Part shown: positions 1 through 9,600 of the stretch, one piece after another
Position numbering within the stretch: the stretch's first letter is position 1
Layout: each line of letters opens with the position of its first letter
Assembly: GCA_020024645.1 (NCBI GenBank)
Contig: JAHHTN010000006.1
Location: 1 to 49,849, forward strand
Direction of reading: 5' to 3'
DNA from: Faecalimonas sp.
GTDB lineage: Bacteria > Bacillota > Clostridia > Lachnospirales > Lachnospiraceae
DNA: 49,849 bases
Notes under the pieces: model-generated
Told to the model about the DNA's origin: nothing
What the model saw: only the letters and a program-made list of their open reading frames with translations
Database searches by the model: none
Program-made: the position numbers and the translations under genes

Positions 1-310
1 GAAAATATACTACACTAAAAAGAAATAAAAGTACAATTAAAAATATTGTATTTCCTTCTCCTGCTCCCGAAAATTTAGGAAGTAGAATGTAATTTTCATT
101 TCCTAATACATCTACAATTTGATTCCAAGTATATATAAATCCACTTCTTATACCGCCTCTATATTCTTCAGAAAAATTTAAAGTAAACTGAAACATCTCT
201 TGAAAACATAAAAACGTGGAGATTCCTAAAAATAGAGAAAGTAAAATTTCCTTTATAATATCTTTTTTCCTAATTAAATGCTTTTGTTCGATAAATTTCA
301 ACGTTTCCAT
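1..310 (-). CDS. Membrane protein, N-terminal part (probable transglutaminase-like partner of DUF58)
   Basis: The gene runs off the left edge, so only about 103 N-terminal residues are visible. It starts at ATG 310 (METLKFIEQK), overlapping the end of the DUF58 gene by 41 bases, with GGCGGAGAA about 11 bases upstream acting as ribosome binding site inside that gene. One hydrophobic segment lies at about residues 22-38 and a second begins near residue 90, with a polar loop containing YRGGIRSGFIYTW between them. MoxR-DUF58 pairs are very often followed by a multi-pass protein with an extracytoplasmic transglutaminase-like domain, so that is my guess. No transglutaminase residues are in view, so the identity rests on context alone. 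Confidence 0.6.
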   Translation of the reverse strand, partial: METLKFIEQKHLIRKKDIIKEILLSLFLGISTFLCFQEMFQFTLNFSEEYRGGIRSGFIYTWNQIVDVLGNENYILLPKFSGAGEGNTIFLIVLLFLFSVVYF

Positions 311-1358
311 AAGTCATTAATTTCTCCGCCTCTCTCTCTGCTACATCACTCTCTGTCACATACAAATAATTACTGTACTCTTTTCCTGCATCTGACCCTA
401 TAAATCTGTCCACCGTGCTTATTTCATCTTTACAATACGGACTTGAAAGGAGTTCTGCAATTATCATATATATGTCTTCTGTAGATTGAATACGATATTG
501 CTCAAATTTTTCTCTTTCATAATTGTACCAACCAATTGCGTGATGAATACCGTTTTTCATAATTGTATTTGATAACGATAAAAATATTTCTGTCAGCTTA
601 TCTTTCTGATTTGCTGAAATTCCTTCTTGTTCTCGTTTGTCAAGTAATATCATAACACTATTTTCTATTGGAAGCCCTGCCTCTCGGACAATAATATCCT
701 CCATTTTCCCTGTCAATTTCCAGTGAATTGCTTTTAAACTGTCTCCTTCTTTATACTCTCTTATACCAAAAGTTTCACTTGTATCATCCCCACTTTTCAG
801 CGGAGAATATTTATAACTTTCCATATTATATTGATCCAATTGTTCAATTGTAAAATCCGTTTCTAATAGTTTAGGGAAAACATAATATTGTGTTTCTATA
901 TAAACGTTCCTATCTTTAACAAATATACCTAATGGATCTAAAATTCTAATTCTTTCCACACTTATCTCAATGCAACCACAAAACTGTGCTTCTAAATAGA
1001 AACAAACTTGCTTACTCTGTAACATAAATAAAGAAAGTTCTTTTTTTACTTCCACCTGTTCTCCTGTTAACTTATTTTTTACAGATAAAAATATTTCCAC
1101 ATTCCAAATTGGAATCTTACTGTTATTTTTCGTATGTAACACAACCTCGATTTGTTTTCCTTTTTCACATTGCTTTTCTCCAGAAAAATATATCTCAATT
1201 TGTTTTCCCGATATTCTAGATGCAATATACGCTACAATTCCATAAATGCATATTCCAATCAGAAATATCGAAGCATATGAAGTTTCAGTAAAAAAATAAA
1301 GTAGGATTCCTAAAAAAAACATACTACCAAATACTATTTTTTCTTTTTTCAACATCAT
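270..1358 (-). CDS. DUF58 domain protein
   Basis: Protein of 362 residues with two adjacent hydrophobic segments at the N-terminus (about residues 8-45), an extracytoplasmic-looking beta-rich region, and the DUF58 signature GIREYKEGDSLKAIHWKLTG near residues 198-218. The region that follows (ILLDKREQEG) resembles the start of a VWA-like fold. GTG 1361, ATG 1358 and ATG 1355 are consecutive in-frame codons. AGGAAG at 1363-1368 favours one of the ATGs, and I took 1358. DUF58 proteins are almost always coupled to a MoxR ATPase, as here, where the genes are 8 bases apart. Their biochemical role is unclear; links to assembly of membrane or secreted complexes have been proposed. Identification is firm, function is not. 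Confidence 0.88.
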   Translation of the reverse strand: MMLKKEKIVFGSMFFLGILLYFFTETSYASIFLIGICIYGIVAYIASRISGKQIEIYFSGEKQCEKGKQIEVVLHTKNNSKIPIWNVEIFLSVKNKLTGEQVEVKKELSLFMLQSKQVCFYLEAQFCGCIEISVERIRILDPLGIFVKDRNVYIETQYYVFPKLLETDFTIEQLDQYNMESYKYSPLKSGDDTSETFGIREYKEGDSLKAIHWKLTGKMEDIIVREAGLPIENSVMILLDKREQEGISANQKDKLTEIFLSLSNTIMKNGIHHAIGWYNYEREKFEQYRIQSTEDIYMIIAELLSSPYCKDEISTVDRFIGSDAGKEYSNYLYVTESDVAEREAEKLMTYGNVEIYRTKAFN

Positions 1359-1366
1359 CACTCTTC

Positions 1367-2296
1367 CTATAACTTTGGTGCCTTATTTTCATCTAAAATT
1401 TGTTGAAGTATACTATCTGTGTCCATAGACGTTAAATTCGCCTTTGGTTTAAGAATAAGACGATGTCTACATACATCTAAAAAGCATTCATTTACATCTT
1501 CTGGTGTCACATAACCTCTTCCTAAAATATATGCTCTTGCTTTAACAATTCCACATAATGCCAAAGCCCCTCGCGGACTTATTCCAAGTCTAACATAATC
1601 ATGTTTTCTTGTTGCCTCTACAAGTAGAGTAATATATTCATATATTTTATCATCTACATAAATTTCCTTTGCCTCTTTCTTCATCTCAATCACTTCTTCA
1701 ATGGAAAGAATCGCTTTAATTGTATCAAGAGGTTCTTCTTTTTCTCTTTTTTTCAAAATTTCAACTTGTGCATTAAATTCTGGATATCCCATAGATAATT
1801 TGATCATAAATCGGTCAAGTTGTGCTTCTGGCAACATCTGTGTTCCTGCTGTTCCTATCGGATTTTGTGTTGCCATAACAATAAATGGTTGTGAAAGTTC
1901 ATGGGTTTCTCCATCTACGGTTACTTTAGCTTCTTGCATCACTTCTAAAAGTGCAGACTGTGTTTTACTTGATGTACGATTAATTTCATCCGCTAAAAAG
2001 AAATTACACATCACAGCACCTTCACGATATGTAAACTTATTTTTTTGTTTATCATATATCATAAATCCAGTAATATCAGAAGGAACAACATCTGGAGTAA
2101 ACTGTATACGCTTAAACTCCAATCCCATCGTTTTACTAAAAGCCAATGCAAGTGTCGTTTTCCCAACACCAGGAATGTCTTCCAGTAAGATGTGTCCTCC
2201 TGCTATAATTGCCATCAATACCTTCTCAATGACTTCTTCTTTTCCTACAATTACTTTACCTATTTCTTTTTTTAACTCCAAAATTTTTTCTTTCAT
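1367..2296 (-). CDS. MoxR-family AAA+ ATPase
   Basis: AAA+ ATPase of 309 residues. Walker A is GVGKTT at residues 43-48, Walker B ends in LADE near 101-104, and the following NRTSSKTQSALLEVM helix plus MATQNP (sensor 1) are classic for the MoxR branch. The longer frame starting at 2344 was rejected because GGAAAGGG sits 6 bases before the ATG at 2296 and because that start removes overlap with the DUF4430 gene. MoxR ATPases act as chaperone-like remodellers, usually with DUF58 or VWA partners encoded next door, as here. It is the fifth gene after the cobalamin riboswitch and no separate promoter is obvious, so it is probably cotranscribed with the transporter genes. Confidence 0.92.
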   Translation of the reverse strand: MKEKILELKKEIGKVIVGKEEVIEKVLMAIIAGGHILLEDIPGVGKTTLALAFSKTMGLEFKRIQFTPDVVPSDITGFMIYDKQKNKFTYREGAVMCNFFLADEINRTSSKTQSALLEVMQEAKVTVDGETHELSQPFIVMATQNPIGTAGTQMLPEAQLDRFMIKLSMGYPEFNAQVEILKKREKEEPLDTIKAILSIEEVIEMKKEAKEIYVDDKIYEYITLLVEATRKHDYVRLGISPRGALALCGIVKARAYILGRGYVTPEDVNECFLDVCRHRLILKPKANLTSMDTDSILQQILDENKAPKL

Positions 2297-2316
2297 TATT
2301 TTCCCTTTCCTTGCTT

Positions 2317-2829
2317 TTATTTGTAATCGCATACATATTGCCATACAATTTTCTCTCCACCTTTTAACTTATACTGTGAACAGCCATAATTGGTGTTTTC
2401 TTCATCAACAAGATATATCCATCCACTTCTTTTCCCAGCATCAAATTCATATAAATACTGTATTCCTTCCACATAATATGAATTATATCCCGCTGCACGA
2501 CTATATTCTATTTGAATATTTTTCTCCCTACACACTCTATTTAAAATATCAAAAACCGTTTCCCCACTTTTCATAGTACATTTTGTTTCTTTTAGAATAA
2601 TTCCATCTTTCGGTATGTATTGCCACAATTCCGGCTTTTTCATTTTTTCAGGATGTTGAACAAGTTCATCACAGCGAATTTCTAACGTAACTTCACTTTC
2701 CTTTTTTTCTTTCCCATCTTCTAATCTAAAAGAAAATAAAGTTGTTATCAAAACAAGTGCGATACTAATGACTAATGAAATCTTTCGTTTTCTTTTATTT
2801 CGTATTTGCTTTTCAAATTCTTTATCCAC
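2317..2829 (-). CDS. DUF4430 domain membrane-anchored protein
   Basis: Protein of 170 residues: a basic N-terminus, one transmembrane segment at about residues 17-34, then an extracytoplasmic DUF4430 domain (about 88-168) with SGWIYLVDEENTNYGCSQY and a C-terminal IVWQYVC. DUF4430 resembles the C-terminal beta domain of eukaryotic cobalamin carriers such as transcobalamin. In Clostridia it is often encoded beside ECF transporters. I chose the GTG at 2829 because AGAGGGA lies 6 bases upstream; the upstream ATG at 2865 has no ribosome binding site and would overlap the S-component gene. A role in capturing a corrinoid or similar ligand outside the membrane for the adjacent S component is inference from position and domain type. 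Confidence 0.8.
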   Translation of the reverse strand: MDKEFEKQIRNKRKRKISLVISIALVLITTLFSFRLEDGKEKKESEVTLEIRCDELVQHPEKMKKPELWQYIPKDGIILKETKCTMKSGETVFDILNRVCREKNIQIEYSRAAGYNSYYVEGIQYLYEFDAGKRSGWIYLVDEENTNYGCSQYKLKGGEKIVWQYVCDYK

Positions 2830-2848
2830 TTCTATTCCCTCTATTTTT

Positions 2849-3772
2849 CTATTTATAAATACCATATTTTATTTTTATTCTTTCTAATTTTTGAATAACA
2901 TTTCCTCCGATAAAATATACACAAACCATAGCAGTTAATGCATGAAAAAAATCATATGGTACACCAGTAACATATAGTATCCTTAATCCTTCAACACTAA
3001 GTCCTTTCGTTGATAACAACGCACTACTAAGATTCATAATTCCACCATACACAATAAATGTTGTAAAAAACGTAAACAAAGAAAGTGTAATATGGTCTAT
3101 TGGAAGGCGTTTTCTTTGCATAATCACTCCTAAAAGCAAGCCAACTGCACCAAACAAATAAAATCTCCAACCAACTACACTGTCTTTTCCTGGATAAATC
3201 AAGAAACTAACATATGCTAATAAAAATGAAAAGAGTATTGTTAATATCGGACCTGCAATGATTTTAAACTTTTTCGATTTTAACGTTTCTTTATTTCCGC
3301 AATTAAATGTAAATCCTGCTAAAAAACCAAGTATCCCCCAACAAAACATTTGCCATGGAGTCCACGGCCCCTGACCCATATAAAAATTACATACAAATCT
3401 ACTTAATGCTCCAATAAAAAATCCTGCCTCTGGTCCAAGTGAAATCCCACTAATAATAATCAAAGCCGTTCCTATTTGTATTGGAAATACAATATGGAAA
3501 AATAAATGTGTTACAACAACAAGAGCACTCATCATAACAAGTAAAACAATCTCTCTTGCTTTAGGCTTTCTTGATTCAAAAACCATAAAAAAAGGGGCTA
3601 TTGTCATAGTTAGAAGAATCCAACTAAGTAACATATACCATTCTTTTGGCAAAAATTTTATTCCTATTATAAGTACAATTGGAATACCAATTAATATCAG
3701 TTCTGCTCCCACATGTAGACGTTGTTTTGCCGCTTTTTCTTGTTGTGTTAATTGCAGTTTTTCTGAATCCAT
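2849..3772 (-). CDS. ECF transporter substrate-binding (S) component, probably for a corrinoid
   Basis: Hydrophobic protein of 307 residues with about eight membrane segments and the ECF S-component pattern GPEAGFFIGALSRFV followed by YMGQGPWTPWQMFCW. Two extra hydrophobic stretches at the N-terminus (residues 23-65) precede the S-type core. The GAGGAGGTT ribosome binding site and ATG lie inside the end of the ATPase gene (25-base overlap), which suggests translational coupling. Together with EcfA-EcfA and EcfT it forms a dedicated ECF importer. The substrate is assigned from the cobalamin riboswitch that leads the operon, not from residues in the protein. Cobalamin, cobinamide or another corrinoid are the likely options. 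Confidence 0.85.
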   Translation of the reverse strand: MDSEKLQLTQQEKAAKQRLHVGAELILIGIPIVLIIGIKFLPKEWYMLLSWILLTMTIAPFFMVFESRKPKAREIVLLVMMSALVVVTHLFFHIVFPIQIGTALIIISGISLGPEAGFFIGALSRFVCNFYMGQGPWTPWQMFCWGILGFLAGFTFNCGNKETLKSKKFKIIAGPILTILFSFLLAYVSFLIYPGKDSVVGWRFYLFGAVGLLLGVIMQRKRLPIDHITLSLFTFFTTFIVYGGIMNLSSALLSTKGLSVEGLRILYVTGVPYDFFHALTAMVCVYFIGGNVIQKLERIKIKYGIYK

Positions 3773-5415
3773 TCTTGAACCTCCTCACAAGTAATCAATT
3801 CTTTACTCCAATTTCTCACAATCTTATTTGCCGTTGTTGTATAAAAACTATTTCCCGAAAAGAATTTTCTCGTACAATCTTCTGATATGATTTCTCCATC
3901 AAAAAACATAGCACAATAATCCGTATAGGACGCACAAAATTCTACGTCGTGACTTACCATGAAAATAGTCATTCCAATTTTTTTTAACTCTTTTAAACTT
4001 TTTGCTAGTGATCTTTTAAAAAAAGGATCAAGACTTTTTGTCGGTTCATCCAAAAGGAGAACTGTTGGTTCTAATAATAAAATTTTACCAAGTGCTAATC
4101 TTTGTTGTTCTCCCCCCGACAAATCATATGGATTTGCCTTTCTTAAATGCGATATGTTCATTTGTTCTAGCATTTGTTCTACTTTCAAAAGCTTTTCTGC
4201 GTCTTCCATCTCCATAAAAGCCATACTTTCAAACAACTCTTCCTCCACTGTAATCTCTGTAAAAATAGCCTGTGGATTTTGAGGAAGCATAGCAATTTTC
4301 TCATGAACTTTTTTCCCTCTTTGTATACCATCAATAAAAACTTTTCCTTTTTGTTGCCTTAAAATTCCACAAATAACTTTAAGCATTGTGCTCTTTCCAC
4401 TTCCATTTCCTCCTAGAACACAATACCAACTTCCTTTGGGCACAGAAATAGTTACCCCTTTCAATACATCATGATGTCCTTTTTCATAACAAAACCATAC
4501 ATTCTTTAATTGTATAATATTCTCTATTTTTTTGATATTTTCAGATACATCGAAAGAGTATTCAACTAGCTTTTTCCCTTCTAGCAACTTTTCCATCTTT
4601 TTTCTCCCCTCACGTATAGTAAGTGGGGATTCTCCAACAGAAACTTTTTGAAAAATCCTAATCACTTCTGGAAGACCATAATACATCGCATGTACTTTTC
4701 CTGTTTGTGTTCCTGAAAGATATTCTCCAATACGTCTTGGACTATCCATAGCAATGATTTTTCCCTCATCTAAAACCAGTACTTTATCCGCAATTGGAAA
4801 AACTTCTTCCAACCGATGCTCCGACATAATAATTGTAACCCCTAAATCTCGATTAATTTTATAAATTATCTGCAAAAATTCTGCCGCAGCAATAGGATCT
4901 AATTGTGCTGTAGGTTCATCTAAAATTAATACACTAGGTTGCATCACCATTACTGAAGCTAGATTTAATAACTGTTTTTGCCCTCCTGATAATGTAGTTG
5001 TTTCCTTATGAAACAAACTTTCTAAGCCAAAATACTCTGCCATCTCTGCTACCCGACGTTTGATCGTCTGATTATCATATCCAAGACTTTCCAGACCAAA
5101 TGCCAATTCATGCCAAACCTTATCTGTAATAATTTGATTGTCTGGATTTTGTTGTACATACCCTATTTCAGATACACTTCTTCGTTCTTCTAATTCTTTT
5201 ATTGGAATTTCATCATATGAAATTTCACCTTTTAACTCACCGTATGGCATCATATTTTTTTTCATTTGCCTAAGTAATGTGCTTTTTCCACAACCAGACT
5301 TTCCACAAATCACAATAAATTGCGATTCCTCTATTTCAAAAGTAACGTCTTTAAGTGCAGGTTGAGCTGCAAGTGGGTATGTAAACGTTACCTGTTCAAA
5401 TTTTATCTTTCCCAT
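3748..5415 (-). CDS. ECF transporter ATPase, two fused ABC domains (EcfA1-EcfA2 type)
   Basis: Protein of 555 residues with two complete ATP-binding cassettes in one chain. The first has Walker A GKSGCGKST at 38-46, signature LSGGQKQ, and Walker B ILDEPTAQLDP. The second starts near residue 295 with GGNGSGKST, LSGGEQQRL and LLLDEPTKSLDP. Most ECF modules use two separate ATPase subunits, so this fusion supplies both. Both cassettes keep the catalytic glutamate after Walker B and look active. The gene starts 12 bases before the end of ecfT (overlap), and its own end overlaps the S-component gene. It powers import by the EcfT/S complex at the cytoplasmic membrane. Confidence 0.93.
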   Translation of the reverse strand: MGKIKFEQVTFTYPLAAQPALKDVTFEIEESQFIVICGKSGCGKSTLLRQMKKNMMPYGELKGEISYDEIPIKELEERRSVSEIGYVQQNPDNQIITDKVWHELAFGLESLGYDNQTIKRRVAEMAEYFGLESLFHKETTTLSGGQKQLLNLASVMVMQPSVLILDEPTAQLDPIAAAEFLQIIYKINRDLGVTIIMSEHRLEEVFPIADKVLVLDEGKIIAMDSPRRIGEYLSGTQTGKVHAMYYGLPEVIRIFQKVSVGESPLTIREGRKKMEKLLEGKKLVEYSFDVSENIKKIENIIQLKNVWFCYEKGHHDVLKGVTISVPKGSWYCVLGGNGSGKSTMLKVICGILRQQKGKVFIDGIQRGKKVHEKIAMLPQNPQAIFTEITVEEELFESMAFMEMEDAEKLLKVEQMLEQMNISHLRKANPYDLSGGEQQRLALGKILLLEPTVLLLDEPTKSLDPFFKRSLAKSLKELKKIGMTIFMVSHDVEFCASYTDYCAMFFDGEIISEDCTRKFFSGNSFYTTTANKIVRNWSKELITCEEVQEWIQKNCN

Positions 5416-6266
5416 TTATGTCCTCCAATATATTCTATTACCGATGGCATAAACATTAATATACCAAATGAAATTATACAGATAACTTCTTTCCAACTTA
5501 TCATTGGCATAACTACTCGCGGATAATATTGTATGGTTGTCCATTCCAAAATACACCCTGTTACAACAATTCCTCCACACATTCCAATAATGAGAAGAAG
5601 TACTATATCTTGCACAGTAATTCTAAACAAATGAAAGCTACTCCTTCCAGGCAAACCATATCCTCTGGCAGCCATAGAATCTGCACTTTCAATAGAGGCT
5701 TCCAATGACCATGCAATTAAAATAGAAATTTCTTTCAATAATTGTCTTACTTTCTTAATAATCCCTGTCTGCGCATTTCTTCCCATACATGCTTGCCCCA
5801 TCTGTATTTCTTTAAATCTACAATGCAAAAGTGGAATAAATCGAAAAATCATTGATACCATCAAACCTAATACCGGAAATATTTTTCCAAATAAATAAAT
5901 CAACTTTTCTTCAGACATAACTTTATGAAAACACGAGAATAAAACCATTACTGAAGACAACATTGTAGCTGATGCCAAGCCAAAAAATATAGCTTCCATC
6001 GTAATTCTATTGTAACGAATATAAAACAAAACCGTTTCTCCATTATGAGTAAATAACGCATTTATTCCTGTCATTACTATAAGTGTGGTAATGATAATAT
6101 ACACATTTTGTTTTATACCCTTTTTCCCTGTTAATACAAAAGAATATACAAGTGCCCCTACTAAAGAAAGCAACAAGAAATATGGTGACATAGAAAATAT
6201 AGTAACCCCAATAACTACTGCAAAATACATTGCATTTACAATTGGATGAAATTCACTAAATTTCAT
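5403..6266 (-). CDS. ecfT: ECF transporter transmembrane component (EcfT/CbiQ family)
   Basis: Membrane protein of 287 residues that starts MKFSEFHPIVN, typical of EcfT/CbiQ proteins. It has several N-terminal membrane segments, a cytoplasmic coupling region with SADSMAARGYG near residues 192-203 (the conserved Ala-Arg-Gly motif that contacts the ATPases), and a C-terminal hydrophobic segment. A longer frame opens at 6299, but AAGGGGG lies 5 bases before the ATG at 6266, so I use the shorter start. It is the first gene after the cobalamin riboswitch and terminator. EcfT couples ATP hydrolysis to toppling of the S component during vitamin uptake. Confidence 0.92.
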   Translation of the reverse strand: MKFSEFHPIVNAMYFAVVIGVTIFSMSPYFLLLSLVGALVYSFVLTGKKGIKQNVYIIITTLIVMTGINALFTHNGETVLFYIRYNRITMEAIFFGLASATMLSSVMVLFSCFHKVMSEEKLIYLFGKIFPVLGLMVSMIFRFIPLLHCRFKEIQMGQACMGRNAQTGIIKKVRQLLKEISILIAWSLEASIESADSMAARGYGLPGRSSFHLFRITVQDIVLLLIIGMCGGIVVTGCILEWTTIQYYPRVVMPMISWKEVICIISFGILMFMPSVIEYIGGHKWER

Positions 6267-6312
6267 ATCTTCCCCCTTTTCTTCATTAAAACTACTCATT
6301 ATAATATGGAAA

Positions 6313-6332
6313 AAGCAGCCAATCGGCTGCTT
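6313..6332 (-). terminator. Riboswitch-controlled intrinsic terminator
   Basis: On the minus strand the leader RNA forms AAGCAGCC-GATT-GGCTGCTT followed by further T residues. It lies 47 bases upstream of the ecfT start and downstream of the cobalamin aptamer, so it is the obvious off switch. The short loop and GC-rich stem fit an intrinsic terminator. Confidence 0.85.
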
Positions 6333-6420
6333 TTAAACACATAAAAACTAAGACTTTATTGATAAAGTCCAATTTACTTTCTATGCGTAATCTTATCCTC
6401 ACCGAAAGATTTCACTAATT

Positions 6421-6590
6421 GTAACGGCAGGTCTCCTGACTTAGAACTAACTCCTACTTTCCGCCTTCCCATGTAGACCCATTGCTTCACAGTGGCTTAA
6501 TGGATTTCGTCATTCCTTACAGTAAAGTGAGCTGTTTCGGATTTTCACCGAATTCCCTTTTAATACTTTTCATTGCAAAAGTAACCGAAC
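6421..6590 (-). promoter_or_regulatory. Cobalamin (B12) riboswitch aptamer
   Basis: Read on the minus strand, the leader has the conserved cobalamin aptamer parts in order: GGGAATTCGGTGAAAATCCG, then GCCACTGTG, an AAGGCGG segment, and finally AAGTCAGGAGACCTGCCGTT (the B12 box). It lies between a promoter (6632-6660) and a terminator hairpin (6313-6332) in front of ecfT. Such riboswitches turn expression off when adenosylcobalamin or a related corrinoid is plentiful. This is the main evidence that the ECF operon handles a corrinoid. Exact aptamer ends are approximate. Confidence 0.95.
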
Positions 6591-6631
6591 AATATTTTAT
6601 TATTATATTTTAAAATTTGCACTGATATGTT

Positions 6632-6660
6632 AGTATAACACGGTTTTCTAAACACAGCAA
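6632..6660 (-). promoter_or_regulatory. Promoter of the riboswitch-ECF operon
   Basis: TTGCTG (6655-6660) and TATACT (6632-6637) are separated by 17 bases on the minus strand and lie just upstream of the cobalamin aptamer. The -10 box is good; the -35 box matches only the TTG core. Confidence 0.6.
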
Positions 6661-6695
6661 TAGATTTAACTATTTGCTCCTAATTTATCTCCTTC

Positions 6696-9600
6696 TTAAA
6701 AATCAAACAGAGACAGTTGATTTGACTCTGGAAGATTTCCAAACATCCCTAAATCTGTCATAAGGTCAATTACTGTTTTACTTACCTTTGTTCTTTGTCT
6801 AAAATCATCTCTAGACAAATATGATCCCTCTTTCGATGCTGATTCTACCGCTTCAGCAGCTTTATCTCCCATTCCTTCAATACTATTCAGTGGCGGCATC
6901 AATTTACCATCTATAATTTGGAACTTGTCCGCTTTCGCAGTATAAATATCAAGTGGAAGAAATTCAAACCCTCTCGCATACATTTCTTGTACAATTTTCA
7001 TATCTTTCAATACATCCTGTTCCTTTTTACTTAAAGAATCCGAGCGTTTCTTGTAATCTCTAAGATAGAATTCTAATTTATCCTTTCCCTGACACATAAT
7101 TTCATAAGAAAATGCAGATGCACGAATACTAAAATATGCTGCATAATATGCTAAAGGATAGTTCACTTTACAATAAGCAATACGGTACGCCATCATAACA
7201 TACGCAGCGGCATGTGCTTTAGGAAACATATACTTAATCTTTTCACATGAACCAATATACCACTCTGGAACACCATGTTCTAACATATGTTTTTTATATT
7301 CTGGCCATTCCTTACATTTTCCTTTTGCAACAATTCCTTTACGAACACGTTCCATTATCGTAAAGGATTCTTCACTATCTAACCCTTTATTAATCAGATA
7401 TGTCATAATATCATCTCGTGTACAAATCGCTGTAGAAATCGTTGCCTTTCCTTCCTGTATTAAGGTTTGCGCATTGTTAAGCCATACATCAGTTCCATGA
7501 GATAGTCCAGAAATACGAATCAAATCTGAAATCGTCTTTGGTTTTGTATCTACAACCATTTGAATAACAAAGTCTGTTCCAAACTCCGGAATCCCAAGAC
7601 ATCCCACCGGACATCCTCCAATATCCTCTGGTTTGATTCCCAATATTTCTGTTCCAGCAAAAAGCGCCATCACATCTGGATCGTCTAGAGGAATTGTAGT
7701 AGCGTCAAATTTCTTCCCGGTAATATCTGTGATTAAATCTTCTAACATACGAATAATTGTCGGATCATCATGACCAAGAATATCTAGTTTCAATAAATTA
7801 TGATCAATTGAATGGTAATCAAAATGAGTTGTAATAATATCTGTTGTCATATCATTTGCTGGATGTTGCACTGGCGTAAAAGAATTAATATTTTCCCCAT
7901 GTGGAAGAACAATAATCCCTCCCGGATGTTGTCCCGTACTTCTTCTAATTCCAGTACATCCTTCCACAATTCTATCAATCTCACACTTTCTCTTTCGGCT
8001 ATCTCTTTCTTCATAATAATTTTTCACAAAACCATACGCCGTCTTCTCGGCAAGCGTACCAATTGTTCCCGCACGGAAAGTTTGTCCCGTTCCAAAAATA
8101 ACCTCCGTATATTTATGAGCATTGCTCTGATAATCTCCGGAAAAGTTTAAGTCAATATCTGGTTCTTTGTTTCCTTTAAATCCAAGAAAAGTCTCAAACG
8201 GAATGTCAAACCCATCTTTTGCAAGAAGTTCTCCACAAACTGGACATTTTTTATCTGGCATATCCCAACCTGACAAGCCAGAGTACGCACGAACTTCCTC
8301 TGATGTGAAATCACTATAATGACATTTCTTACAATAATAATGAGGACTCAATGGATTTACTTCCGTAATTCCCGCCATGGTTGCAACAAAGGAAGAACCA
8401 ACTGATCCCCTAGAGCCTACAAGATATCCATCTTCAACAGATTTCCATACAAGTTTCTGCGCAATAATATACATAACCGCAAAACCATTAGAAATAATGG
8501 AATTCAACTCTCTTTCTAGTCGTTCTACAACCATATCTGGAAGATTTTCTCCATACATACTATGTGCTTTTTCATAACAAATATCTCTTAATTCTTGGTC
8601 CGAATTTTCAATAATCGGCGGGCACTTATCTGGGCGCACAGGAGAAATTGGTTCAATCATATCCGCAATTTTATTTGGATTAGTAACAACAATTTCCTCT
8701 GCTTTTGCTGAACCAAGATAAGAAAACTCCGATAACATTTCTTCTGTTGTACGCAAATACAGCGGAGCTTGATCATCTGCATCAGAAAATCCTTTCCCCG
8801 TCATAATAATTCTTCTATATACTTCGTCATCAGGATCTAAAAAATGTACATCGCAAGTCCCTACAACCATTTTTTGAAATTCTTCACCTAATTTGACAAT
8901 CTTTTTATTTATCTGTATCAAATCTTCTTTCGTATTTACATTAGATATACGTTCACTTTCCAACATAAATGCATTATTTCCTAAAGGTTGAATTTCCAAA
9001 TAATCATAAAAATTAACAATTTTTGCAATTAGTTCCTCCGATTTATCGTTTAAAATCGCTTGATAAAGTTCCCCTGCCTCGCAAGCACTCCCAACAATGA
9101 GTCCTTCTCGATACTTGTTTAATTCACTTTTTGGTATACGAGGCATACGACCAAAATATTTTAAGTGAGACATAGATACTAATGTATATAAATTTACCCT
9201 TCCAATATCATTTTTTGCTAAAATAATCACATGATGTGCTGGCATTTTTCGAATCGCATCTGGATTCATGGCTCCAAATTTATTAACCTCTTTTAAAGTA
9301 GTTATCTCACGCTCTTTTAGCATTTCCACAAACTTCACGAAAATTTCTGCCGTAGCTCCTGCATCATCTACAGCACGATGATGATTTTCCAACGAAATCC
9401 CTAAAGTTTTGGCCACAATATTTAATTTGTATCTCGAAAGTGTTGGAAGTAGCACTCTAGCAAGAGCAACTGTATCCACTGATGTCAATTTTCGTTCCAT
9501 GCCAAGTCTTCTACAATTTTCCTCAATGAAACCCACATCAAACCCTGCGTTGTGAGCCACTAACACTGCATTTCCCACATATTCCATAAATTCAGGTAAC

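Noticed and set aside
1701..2576. A 291-codon plus-strand open frame opposite MoxR and the DUF4430 gene
   Set aside because: It has no recognisable domain, its peptide is the low-complexity Ser/Ile/Thr type expected for an antisense frame, and MoxR with clear Walker motifs occupies the other strand.
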